This document shows positions 1-10,806 of a stretch of 64,000 nucleotides of DNA, one piece after another. This DNA comes from Camellia lanceoleosa. Lineage: Eukaryota > Streptophyta > Magnoliopsida > Ericales > Theaceae. The stretch spans positions 102,462,182 through 102,526,181 of the forward strand of contig CM045761.1 in the NCBI GenBank assembly GCA_025200525.1. Reading direction: 5' to 3'. The translations under genes were made by a program, and so were the position numbers. Each line of letters begins with the position of its first letter. Within the stretch, counting starts at the first letter, position 1. The notes below the pieces were generated by a model. It did not search any database. It was given only the letters and a program-made list of their open reading frames with translations, and had not been told where the DNA came from.

Positions 1-1033
1 AATAAGAATGACTTTAATTTGTATTAATTGTATTGGAATAATACGGTTGACCGTTGGTGGTTCTTTACTTGTATTAAAAACAATACTCTATTGTGCTTTG
101 TTTGTTTTATGTTCCAATGTTGAAGACTTGTTTATTGTAATTATTTATTGTTAATTTATTTTATTTTTTTAAAGAATTTTTTTATGACACGTGATTGAAT
201 TTGAGGTTACCTTTTTTAAATGAATTATACAATTTGTCCTAGGTTCAAAAACCTATAACCCATCATGATTAATTTGGTTTAAATTTTGTGTTTGAATCGA
301 ATCGACCAATACACACCCTTATTATATAACTAAAAAATGTGTTTAGATTAGATTAATTTTGATTTCAAAATTCTACCATATCATCGTTGCATATAATATA
401 AGAATTATATTAAGAATTTTATCTTGTCGCTGGAACTAAAAGTTATATTCTACCTCACCTTGTTTTCAAGATATTTTCAAGTAATTAGAACAGATATTCT
501 ACCATGAATAAGAACACAAATATTTTTGCTTTTGCAATTTTGACGTTAAGTTCGCTCTGATCAACATCTTTTATTTTATTCCCTATTCATATGTGTTTTT
601 TTATTCATTTAATATTTAATTTGTGTAGCAAAATTTTCATGTGTTTGTTACTTGGGCGTTATTTCTCTTTTTTGTGAAACCTTTGAGGCCAATCTAATTT
701 AGATGAGGAGTTAAGTTCAAATCTTATCGGTGTTTTATTCCCCTATTTCTCTTTTTAGTCTAAATAATAATAATTAATTAATTAAGCTAAATACTCAAAC
801 TTTTCAAAACCTTGTAACCAAATTGAATGTAACAAAAATTAAATCAATTGGGCTAATTCAATTAGTCACTCTTGTTTAGGTTTATTTAGAAGGTGAGGGA
901 CTTTTATGAAGGAAAAAAAAAAAAAACATGAAAACCATAGTCATGACTTTTTTTTTTTTTTTGAAGGTAAATTATCAAGAAGTCCTCTTTGAGAAAGGTG
1001 TGACTTGTTTAGTCCCACAATCTTTTGTTTACA

Positions 1034-1275
1034 CATGTTTGTTTGGGTGGATTAGAGCACAGGATTGAGATTATTAATCCGTAGACCCAATTATTCTATG
1101 TTTGTTTTAATATTTTGGTTTAAGATTATTAATCCAACAAATTTGTAGGATTATTAGTAATGGGGTAGAGGTGAGATTATTAATCTAATGGATATTAATC
1201 CAATTGGATAGTGAACACTACACTAATTTAATAGGATTATTAATAGTTCACTATTAGTCTTGTGAATCAAACATG
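1034..1275. repeat. possible small MITE-like element
   Basis: About 240 bp are bounded by a perfect 8-bp inverted repeat, CATGTTTG at 1034 and CAAACATG at 1268. The interior has several copies of the palindrome-like motif GATTATTAATCC. No convincing target site duplication was found, so the family and even the element status are uncertain. Confidence 0.3.
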
Positions 1276-1524
1276 ACAAAAAGTCCTATAACGTTTTTAT
1301 TTTTCTTAGCCTTTGTTCTTCTATGCATCTTCTTCTATCCAGCAATCGTCGACGGGCAATCACATCTTGCTTCTTCTCTTTCTTTTTCTGATATATAATC
1401 ACCAACAACCTACGACTACCATCGATTTTGGTTCACTGCCAACCACCGACTATCGACTCCTTACTTTACCCTCACCGACAGTAAAAAAGATATGTTTTTG
1501 ACGAAAAAATAAGTAGATTTATTT

Positions 1525-1552
1525 AGATCTGATGTAGATCTACATCAGATCT
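1525..1552. repeat. 28-bp perfect palindrome
   Basis: The 28 bases read identically on both strands. They are built from AGATCTGATG, the centre TAGATCTA, and the mirrored half, with three BglII-type AGATCT units. Further GTAGATCTAAA sequence lies just to the right (1554 onward). It could form a cruciform in DNA or a hairpin if transcribed. No function is known. Confidence 0.9.
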
Positions 1553-1731
1553 GAGTAGATCTAAACAAAAAATAGTTACTGAAGTACAATCCTCTCTCTA
1601 TATTTGCCTCTCTTCTTCGATCTCTTAATTTTTTCATATTTTCTTTCCTATATACTTCTCTTTTCCTGTTTTAATAAAGAAAATTTTTAAATTCTGAACA
1701 AGTTGTTTTCGAGTTTTAGTTATAGGCGGTG

Positions 1732-1935
1732 AAAACTGTAAAATTTTACAGTTTTATTTATTTATTTTTGCTGGAATGAATCGTGGTTTAAAACTATAAA
1801 ATTTTACAGTTTCATAACATTATTTAGAATTGTAAAATTTTATAGTTTCGTAATATGTTTTTTAGTTTGATTAATAAGAATAAATGCTAAATGCTTAATA
1901 TATTTTTGTTTTGAAACTGTAACATTTCACAATTT
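1732..1935. repeat. cluster of ACTGTAAAATTTTACAGT palindromes
   Basis: A perfect 24-bp palindrome at 1732-1755 centred on AAATTT is followed by diverged copies near 1790-1812, 1828-1852 and 1915-1940. This looks like a decayed short tandem or inverted repeat cluster. No coding or terminal-repeat structure was recognised. Confidence 0.6.
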
Positions 1936-2127
1936 CAAAGTTTGCTTTCCAGTTTGATTAATATTAAAAATTATTTTCTTTAACCCTACAAAAATTGAAA
2001 AATAACATATATTTTTTTCCCCCATTATTACTATTTTTTGTCGTTACATTTTTTTTCTTTTAATTTATCAATATTTAGTACATTTTGCTATGTTTTTTCC
2101 CCTTTAATTTCTCTATTTATTTTTTTT

Positions 2128-2310
2128 TCCCGGCAATATTTTGGACATTCCGATGAGCCTCCAGCGATATTCTTAACGTCCAGTGAACGTTCTGGACATT
2201 TCGATGACTTCCATTGACATTCAGAACATTTCAGTAAACTTCCGGTGATACTTCGGCGACTTTCCGGTGACGTTGAACGTTCCAATGAGTTTCTGATGAC
2301 AGTCTGACGG
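2128..2310. repeat. degenerate short tandem repeat with TTCCGRTGAC theme
   Basis: This GC-richer island repeats variants of TTCCGATGAC, TTCCGGTGAC and CGTTCTGGACATT at about 20-25-bp spacing. Units are badly diverged, so period and copy number are approximate. The minus-strand frame through it is a by-product of the repeat. Confidence 0.45.
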
Positions 2311-3674
2311 AAGTCCTATAGTAGTGAGATGTAGCAGTGTCTGTAATTTTTTTTTTTTTTTTTTAAAAAAAGAAAATTTTTTGGTAACAATTAAAAATAT
2401 ATAGGACTAGTTAATGCAAGTGTTTTATTTTGAGATTAGATGAGTTTTGAATTTTGTATATGTGACTTATTGATAAGTCCCCTCCCTTTTTTTTTTCTTT
2501 TATATATTATTATTATTATTTTTACTATTAATATATATTTTTATTTTTATTTATTTTTTGGTTGAGATCATAAGATATGATGGTAGGAGTTAATAAATTA
2601 GATTATAATAAAGGACCGTAATAACTTTTCTTTGTTTCTGTTTGTTCTCATATTCATTTTTTTCTTCTTCTTTTCTTTGGTGGTCTACGTATTGCGTTGA
2701 GTCACGGAACGAAATCTATCATTATCCATTTTACATTGGAAAAATTATAAATTAGTGGAACATTAAAAGAATATTTGCATTTTCACAGTAGTATAAATGT
2801 CCTATGTACATGGTAAGTTTTTTTTTTTTTTTGGGGGGTGTTGTGCAACTCTTTCCTGTGTGTCTTGCACCATATAAAAAATTCCATTTATAATGCAATA
2901 ATTTTACCACTATCCCACCGATATTTTTCCTTTTACAATTGTTAAGTATATCATTCATCATTTCAAATAAGAATCCCACCTAGAGAGAAGCAGAATTGGA
3001 TGCTGATGATTGAGTTGACACAACTTAGATTGTCTATAATTGGGTATATTTATATGCTAAATTGAATAAAATGCACAGGTAAAGGGGGCATGTGTCTCAT
3101 ACGTAATTTACCATATATTAATCAAGCTAACCTTTATCGATAAAAAATAGTTTAAAAATAATAAAATTGTGTGGGTGTATATCAAATTTCATTTAGATTA
3201 TGATTATTACCCGTTAGTGACTTGAACAACCAGGTTAATGGACAAATGTGCATAACCTCTGTTAGATTTTTTCAACCCAATATGCTACTTTTTGGATAGT
3301 TATTGTGCTACTTTAGAATCTTTTGATTTTATGACAATGAGAATTTTTATAAAGTTGCGTAGAAAGAACCAGTTCAGTGTGTTCTTCACATTTGTAGTAA
3401 AATTTCTATAGACTTGAATTTATAGGCGAGGCATGTAGATTTTTTGTATATTTGTTCAGTTCTATATTTTCTCTTTTTTCATAACAAATCCTATGGTAGA
3501 TTATGTGAGAAGGCTAGAAGATGATGATTGATGTGGGCTGATAGGGCTTTAAACGTCAAGAGGGGGCATGTGCCCCTCAAAAGTAAATTTTAGGATTCTA
3601 TCCCATGATTTGTTATAAAAAAATCAACTTATTTGTATCTAGAGGAGATGAATAGAAAAAATCTAAGTGGAAAT

Positions 3675-4085
3675 GTGACACAGCAGAATATACGAGGATT
3701 AGATATGTTTTAATAGATTAAAGCGTTCTTAAATTTCAAATCTACAATTAAGTGAAACTATCTTAATATTATTGCATAAAAATTCTCTTTGACATAATGG
3801 TACATACCAATTTATAATAATTTAAATCTTGGAGACCAAATAATCTAAAATTAAGAAACAACTCAACTAGTCTAATTCTTGGACAGTAAGTAACCTAAAA
3901 TTAGAACCAAATAAATACAACCTAATAATTCTAGCTAAATTAAAATAAGAATACTAGTTAAATAAAATATTAAAAAATATTGAAACAAAAATATAAAAAA
4001 CTCTCGAATCTTGTCCCATATCAAAGTGACTTGCGGACACAACACAATTGTTCACTACAATAAAAGGAAATTAAATTAAATGGTA
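3675..4085. repeat. LTR-like repeat, family E, solo or truncated copy
   Basis: About 410 bp closely match 42126-42552 and more loosely 41356-41740. All share ACACARCAGAATATAC near the left end, the phrase TTGGAGACCAAATAATCTAA in the middle, and CTACAATAAAAG near the right end. In the other two copies the left end abuts a tRNA-iMet-type primer site on the minus strand, so this is read as the LTR of that gypsy family in minus orientation. Ends are placed by similarity only and no target duplication was found. Confidence 0.6.
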
Positions 4086-4856
4086 ATCAAATAGCATAAA
4101 TTCCACTCATCTTCAATTGATTGACAAGATCAGTCAAATATCAGTTGAAAATCACATCAAAACTTGTGAGATCAATAAAATCAATTATTCCTTTCTTAAC
4201 ATCTATCGATGAAAACTGAATGAGCTAGGTTAGGGATCCAAAATAAATTATTAAACTTCCCACATAAGTGTGAGATCCACACAAATTATATGTGTGTGGA
4301 TTCTATATCTATGTGAGAGATTGGTAATTTATTTGATAATTTGTTTAGGATCTATAACATTTTCCAAACAAAATTGTATAATTTTATTGAATTTTGGATC
4401 TTTATCTTATTCTCCTTTGATAAATCTTTACTTTCAATGGCAAAATTTTCAACTTACGTAGTTTCCACCTTTGAAATAACTTTTAACAAGTAATAATCCG
4501 TACCATGCACGGTATGTAAAACAATTAATAATACATTTTTATACGAAATAATATAAATAGTTAAATTTTGTTATGTAAATTATGAAAACAAATAGGATTA
4601 AAATTTATAATTTAAGTCTCACAATTTTATCACAATTTATTTATTATTTTTTAATTTGTCAAAAATTTAGTCATATAACTTTTAACCTCCCATGTTAGAA
4701 TTGCAAACTTAGATGAGTTCAATCCAAATAACTTGAGTCGAGTTTAAAATTTTTTAAAGATTGAATAATATAGTTTTTAATTAAGTGAGAACTTATGTAG
4801 AAATTTAAAAATTCAAATTAAATTTAAGTGGACTTTGGCAAAAACACCAAATAACC

Positions 4857-4861
4857 AGTGC
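4857..4861. repeat. target site duplication AGTGC (left) of solo LTR
   Basis: AGTGC here is repeated exactly at 7036-7040, directly flanking the solo LTR at 4862-7035. Confidence 0.9.
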
Positions 4862-7035
4862 TGTCACGCCCTCAAAATAAGACATACTTCATTCATTCAT
4901 AAGATCCATAAAACATAAATGAAACATTATATTTCAAACATCGGAGTATTCTTTACAAAAAGTATTACATGTTGACAACAAAAGTAAATGCCCTCCGGAC
5001 TTACAAACTTTCCAAGTCAACACTTGGCTTCAATAAGGGAGAGTTCTAATTCTTAATAGATTAAGCCTTAGGCTTGAATTACATGTAATACAAAAGATAA
5101 CTGCACAAAAATAAGCCTTCAGCTTCTAAACCTCCCAAGCTACATCCTTGGAGGCGGCATATCACCTGTACCTGAATATGATGTCCCCTATAGGGTGAGC
5201 CAAAACCCAGTAGAGATATGCTAAACATAATATGAGAATTAACTAAAACAGTAGCATTTGATAAATGTTTAACTCATATAATTCAACGTACATCTCTTCC
5301 ATAACCATTCCATAGTAACAATTATATTTCAATTCCTTTCCGTTTCATTATCCAATCCAATTCCTGGATATGGTTCATTGTTTAACTGAACAGTTCAAAA
5401 TGAGATTACAACTCATACTACCAACACTTCAATCATAATCAACTTATAATGAGACTACAACTCATATTATTACTACTTCAACATTTCAACTTATCTACGT
5501 TATGCAAACGTAATTAAGATTTCGGGACTTTCACCCTGGACACTCTGGCCAACTTAGTTATCAATGGAGTCCATCCCCTATCTCCTCCCAAACAGGTTTG
5601 AGAGTACATCCCCTATCTCCTCCCAAACCATGGAGTACATCCCTTATTTTCTCCCAAACAAGATATATATGTAATGTATTTAAACGTTTTATCATACACA
5701 ATGATCAATCCAGGCACATATTCAATGTGTTAATTTAACCGTCATATTCAATGACATAACTCATTTGATTAGTTTCAGTTTTCCTAACATATAGTGTCTA
5801 CAACAATCAAGACTATCCTCCATCGATAGTCCAAAACAATTATTTCTAAACAGATAATAAATTTACCAAACAGATAAACTATCAACAATTTCATAGGTGA
5901 GTGATTAATCAATCCAATTACACCATTTATCCTCATAATTTCTCAATTTCATGATTTTCAACTCAATTTCATATCTCCCCAAATTAATTATACAAATTAA
6001 TTATTTAAACAATATTAGGGCATTTTTCCCATTTTCTCTATTTTAGCCCTAAGGCTCAATTTCCTCAATGTTACACCAATAATCCCATTTTTCAAGGTCT
6101 TACATATACATGGAGCTCAACAATTGAAAACCCCCTTTTTATTTTTTACAAAATCAAACCCTAACTTTTCCAAAATTTTCATATTTCACCATTTATACAA
6201 AATGACTAAAATTTATGTTAAAACCCATAAGTAGGAGTAGATTATCCCTACCTCAAAATTAGGAGCCCAAAGGAGAAGATGGAGAAACTTGAAAGTGCTC
6301 CAAACACAAGCTTTTTCGGATCGAAGTGAATCCCCCACCAAGCTCTACCTTTCTTACAAAGAGACTAGGGTAGAAGGTCACTAGAACTAGGTGTATTTGT
6401 AGAGAGAAGGTGTAGGTAGAGAGAGAAATAGCCGATCTACGGTTTTGGAAGAAGAAGAGAGTGAAAAAGTGTGTAAAAACACAGTGTTGCGAATTGATAT
6501 ACTCGAAGCTCGCTCGAGTGAAGGAGTGGTCGCTCGAGCGACTAGACACAACAGAACCTCGCTCGAGCGCAAGAAGTATCGCTCGAGAAAACAATGCAAA
6601 ACTTCAGGTCTGCAACCCAGAAGAACGCTCGAGCGCAAAAGTGCTCGCTCGAGCGAAGAAACTCAAAACGTAGTCCTCGCTCGCTCGAGCGAATAAATAC
6701 AACCTTCAGGTCAAAAAGAGACGCAGACGCACGCTCGAGCGCAAGAGTGCTCGCTCGAGCCAGGAGACACACCACTCAAAGCACGCTCGAGCGAAGGAAC
6801 TAAAACCAAAAGCTCGCTCGAGCGATAAAAGCCTCGCTCGAGCGAAGAGACCAAAATCTAGGCAGCAACTATTTATTTCAAATCACATCCAACCTGCTTC
6901 AAACCTGCCCAACACATCCCAAAACGCAAATACAAAGAATTTAAAGGACGGAAACAAGATAAAGACAACAACAACCATGATAGAACCCAAGTCCGGAATA
7001 CAATAAATAATGGAGGAAAAACCGAGATCGCTATA
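4862..7035 (-). mobile_element. solo LTR, element A (Tekay/Del-type gypsy) family
   Basis: This 2174-bp LTR is homologous to both LTRs of the intact element at 10807-22023. On the plus strand it begins TGTCACGCCCTCAAAATAA and ends GAGATCGCTATA. It is flanked by a perfect 5-bp duplication, AGTGC. No internal region remains, which is the classic product of unequal recombination between two LTRs of one copy. The minus-strand orientation is inferred from element A. It carries a dense array of CGCTCGAGCG palindromes at 6505-6850. Overlapping open frames in that array are low-complexity artefacts. Confidence 0.93.
6505..6850. repeat. CGCTCGAGCG palindrome array in solo LTR
   Basis: About 12 perfect or near-perfect copies of the 10-bp palindrome CGCTCGAGCG (XhoI core CTCGAG) occur in roughly 345 bp, at irregular 20-35-bp spacing. 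They sit in an LTR that is otherwise AT-rich. The position matches the arrays in both LTRs of element A. In element orientation it lies in the first quarter of the LTR, probably U3. Confidence 0.9.
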
Positions 7036-7040
7036 AGTGC

Positions 7041-8764
7041 AACCAAAACAAAATTATATAGATAAATATATAAATTATTTGCTAATTTATTTTTTAAAAT
7101 AATAAATAAGATTAATTAAAATTCTAATATTAATGAACAAAAGAAAAAGCAATATATTTAAGATTTCCAATAAAATTTTTCTTAAAAATATTTAAAAAAA
7201 TACACTTTTTAAAAAGGGATCATCAAATAAAGGATTGTTTGGGAAGTGCCATATTAGCTCACTTTTTATTTTATTTTATTTTATTTTATCTTTTTATCTT
7301 TTTTAGGTCAAATCACATTTCTACTTTTCTACACATCTTTTAGTAAAAAATAAAAAAGTATACTTAATTATCTTTTTTGAGTCATATCACATATCTACTT
7401 TTCTATACGTATTTTCATAAAAAGTAAAAAAAAGTATATTTGGTACTTCACAAACTACCACTAAGTTGATATTCAAAAAATTTACATTTTATAATGGCAT
7501 AAATAATTTAAATATGATTTTTTAGAAATTCTTATTAATTTAAAAATTACAATAAAATATTAAATAGAATAAAAACAAATTTCTAACAACATAAAAGTAT
7601 TTGAATAAACAAATGTGAAAAGAAAATTTAATATTGCATTTTCATTTAATCTGAAAATAAATCTAGACGAATAATAAATTATCACCTATAAATATTTTTT
7701 TTAAAATAAAAAAGTTTAACGAACTATTAGTTTTAATAAATAAATAAAATTTACGTTTCTTTCTAATTTATTTTAGCAAAAGTAAGATACTTTTATTCTT
7801 TATTTTAATTTCTTTAATGGACAATTTGGATAACAAAAAAAAAAAAAAAAATCTAACAAAATCTATCATGTTTGGTAAGTACTAAAAAAAAGTTATGTTT
7901 TGTTCTTTTGTTAAAAAAAAAAATTATATTAAAAAATATTATTGTTCAAGTCCTTATAGTCCAGAAGGATAAAATTATTTTTTATAAAATTTAAAACAAA
8001 AAAATAAAAAAATTAATAGCGATTAATAATTTGAACATATGTATTTAAAGCAAATTATATTTAGACCAATAATATTATGACACATGTGATATTGATCTCA
8101 TTCTAATTGTAGTAATATAATTTGAAGAATAATTTAAATTTGAAATTTTATTTTATAATTTAATAAAAGATGCAAAATTTAAGAAATACATATTGATCTC
8201 ATTCCAATTATAGTAACATAATTAGAGTAAGAATCCAAATTTGAAATTTTATTCTAAGAATATAAAATTAATTTATAAATCAATCATATTGTAACACGTA
8301 TTAATACAAAAATTAAACAAAATAATAAAAAAAATGAGAAAAAAGAATTACAACTTTCAACATTAATGAAATAACAATATTTTGCAATTTTAATAGTATA
8401 TAGATATATAGATAAATCATGGAATAAATCATTATTTAAAACTTATATATTATGGGAAAAATCATTATAATTTTAAATTTAAATTAATGGAATGCTTTCC
8501 ATATTTAGTGCCCCATAAATTTGAATTTTGAAATGGATTAGTATATTTTCTATTTTTTATTTTATTTTTTATATTTGATATATTTTCAATTTAAAAATTA
8601 TAAATCAAGAGATAATAATATATATATATATATATATTTCTTGAATGAGAGCTATAGAGGATTTTTTTTAATTATTTAAAATTAAAAACTTAGGAATTTT
8701 AGTTTGAGATATTGGAACTCCCACAAGACTTGTGGTTAGAAATTCCCTTTTACTTATTTATCTA
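7041..8764. other. AT-rich intergenic DNA
   Basis: No gene or element was recognised. There is a (TTTTA)n run near 7266-7290, many A/T homopolymers, and a weak internal duplication around 8090-8250 (phrases with TTGATCTCATTC and AATTTGAAATTTTATT). Confidence 0.6.
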
Positions 8765-9581
8765 CTAGCTTATCATTCGTGCTATGCATGGGATAATTAT
8801 AGACATTTATATTTGTTTTAATTTTTTTTAATATATAAATTATTTTTTTAAAGATTTTTTATAAAAATAATTTAACAATCTTATCACTAACCATAGTGTA
8901 CAGGAGAAATTAAAAAGGCAACTGTAGTAACTATGTACGGGCTATATTTATAATTATTTGTATGAGGAGATTTTAAATGCTAATCAGGGATTTCGATCAA
9001 ATAAATAAATGTAGGCATGTGTATTGGAAAAAATTAATAAATGCTGATCAGAGGATTTTGACCAAATCAATAAATGCTGAGGTTTTTTTTTAAAATAAAA
9101 AATTAAAAAAATTAAGATTGAGAGATTGGAGCTCCCACAAGGCTTGGGGTTTAGAAACCCCCCCTTTTTTAATATATTTATAATTATCTATATATGTGAA
9201 TTGAGATTTTTAAATATTTATTTATTTATTTTTTAAATGTCTTCTTTTTTTCTTTTTTATATTATATTAAAGTTTAATATTTTGATAATAATCATATGTG
9301 TTGGACTTTTCAAGGAATTAAATGTCTTCTTTTTTTATTATATTATATTAAAGTTTAATATTTTGATAATAATCATATGTGTTGGACTTTTGAAGAAATT
9401 TTTTTTATACTTGTTCTTAATGCATTAAAGTGTTATTATGAGGGATAATAATCATATGTCTTGGGACTTTTCAAGGAATTCATGTGTTGGATTTCAAAGA
9501 ATTTTTTTATGCTTGTTCTTAATGCATTAAAGTGTTATTATGAGGGTAAGACTTGGAGGTTGGGAGAAGTTAATAAATGCT

Positions 9582-9621
<40 letters not shown>

Positions 9622-9708
9622 AAAAATCAAAAAATTTAGATTAGGAGATTGGAGTTCCCACAAGGCTTAGGGGTTTAAAACCAGTTTTTGCTTAATATAT
9701 AGTATAGA
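8765..9708 (-). mobile_element. short non-autonomous Helitron
   Basis: Read on the minus strand, the element starts TCTATACTATATATTAAGC at 9708, preceded by A. It ends with the hairpin region CCCATGCATAGCACGAATG then ATAAGCTAG at 8765, followed by T. TC at the start, a short hairpin before a CTRR end, and insertion between A and T are the hallmarks of plant Helitrons; the TCTATACTATATTAA start resembles published Arabidopsis types. No Rep/helicase frame is present, so it is non-autonomous. The interior carries two direct duplications (9237-9401 and 9411-9545) and a long T run (about 9583-9615). A truncated relative lies at 31133-31440. Confidence 0.72.
9237..9545. repeat. two internal direct duplications in the Helitron
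   Basis: An ~84-bp unit starting ATGTCTTCTTTTTTT occurs at 9237 and again at 9321, with nearly identical ATCATATGTGTTGGACTTTT tails. A second pair at about 9411 and 9509 shares CTTGTTCTTAATGCATTAAA followed by GTGTTATTATGAGGG. The hydrophobic peptide readable through the first pair is a T-rich artefact. Confidence 0.8.
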
Positions 9709-10505
9709 TATCTATCTATACTTCTATCTATCTATCTATCTATACTATATATATAACCAAATATAGGTGTTAGGTCAAAAGATTCCAAAACTTGAATCCT
9801 AAATTCTTATAATTTTGGAAAAATAAAATAAATACGTGGCACCTCTCTTTATCCTTCTTCTAGAACCCCACATGTTTATCATTGTATCACGTAAATTTAA
9901 ATAATAATAAAACAATAAAAAAAAATGAACTCACTACTCTCACAACTCTTATTCCTCTTATTATATATATATATATATATCTATACTATCTATCTATCTA
10001 TCTATCTATACTATATATATAACCAAATGTAGGTGTTAGGTCAAAAGATTTCAAAACTTGAATCCTAAATTCTTATAATTTTGGAAAAATAAAATAAATA
10101 CGTGGCACCTCTCTTTACCCTTCTTCTAGAACCCCACATGTTTATCATTGTATCACGTAAATTTAAATAATAATAAAACAATAAAAAAAAAAAAAGGAAC
10201 TCACTACTCTCACAACTCTTATTCCTCTTATTATATATATATATATATCTATACTATCTATCTATCTATTTATACTATATATATAACCAAATGTAGGTGT
10301 TAGGTCAAAAGATTCCAAAACTTGAATCCTAAATTCTTATAATTTTGGAAAAATAAAATAAATACGTGGCACCTCTCTTTACCCCTCTTCTAGAACCCCA
10401 CATGTTTATCATTGTATCACGTAAATTTAAATAATAATAAAACACTAAAAAAAAAGAACTCACAACTCTTATTCCTCTTATTATCTATATATATATATAT
10501 ATGTT
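9709..10505. repeat. three tandem ~265-bp units starting with Helitron-like 5' end
   Basis: AACCAAATRTAGGTGTTAGG recurs at 9755, 10021 and 10285, giving periods of 266 and 264 bp. Each unit starts with (TCTA)n then TCTATACTATATATATAACC. It continues through ATACGTGGCACCTCTCTTTA and CCCCACATGTTTATCATTG, and finishes in an (AT)n run. Units differ by only a few substitutions and A-run lengths, so the amplification is recent. The TCTATACTATAT start is the same kind of 5' terminus as the adjacent minus-strand Helitron. No 3' hairpin is visible. Confidence 0.88.
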
Positions 10506-10801
10506 AGCATTTATTTGATTCAAGCTTGCTTTTAAAAAATAAAATAATTTGATTTGTATTTAACAAAATTTGATGTTGAATATCTTTAGCTCCTTATCTC
10601 TATCCCCAAGTTAAATTTGAATTTAACTAACCCTCAAAAATACATTATCCTTAAATTAAAGTTTCCATATAAACTTGAACATCCACCAACAAAACCCAAC
10701 ATTGGAAACAAACCCTAACAACATCTATTTTTTTGTTTTTCCCTTAATGCAGTCATGATCATAAAAGTTTCCTTAAGGTATTAGTATTTTACATCTCTTA
10801 A
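10506..10801. other. AT-rich spacer
   Basis: No gene or repeat was recognised between the tandem array and the target duplication of element A. Confidence 0.6.
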
Positions 10802-10806
10802 CTCCA
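10802..10806. repeat. target site duplication CTCCA of element A
   Basis: CTCCA is repeated at 22024-22028, immediately outside the right LTR, which defines the insertion borders. Confidence 0.92.

Larger units (their letters stand above)
1..3674. other. AT-rich intergenic DNA, no gene seen
   Basis: No open frame here resembles a known protein. The short frames at 1313-1501, 2088-2285 and 2752-2979 are low-complexity and unsupported. The stretch holds homopolymer runs, a possible MITE (1034-1275), two long perfect palindromes (1525-1552 and 1732-1755) and a degenerate short repeat (2128-2310), listed separately. Nothing else is recognised. Confidence 0.7.

Noticed and set aside
1313..1501. 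62-residue frame as a small secreted protein
   Set aside because: Low-complexity leucine/serine/threonine composition, no convincing signal peptidase site or promoter, and surrounded by simple repeats.
4496..4515. Helitron 3' end (CCGTGCATGGTACGG hairpin on the minus strand)
   Set aside because: The hairpin has a mismatch and the following TTACTTG does not fit CTRR; no 5' partner was found.
6259..6803. Several overlapping open frames on both strands rich in R, S, L and E
   Set aside because: They are all translations of the CGCTCGAGCG array, whose palindromes avoid stops in several frames. The same happens at 12384-12930, 21503-21874 and 27419-27868.
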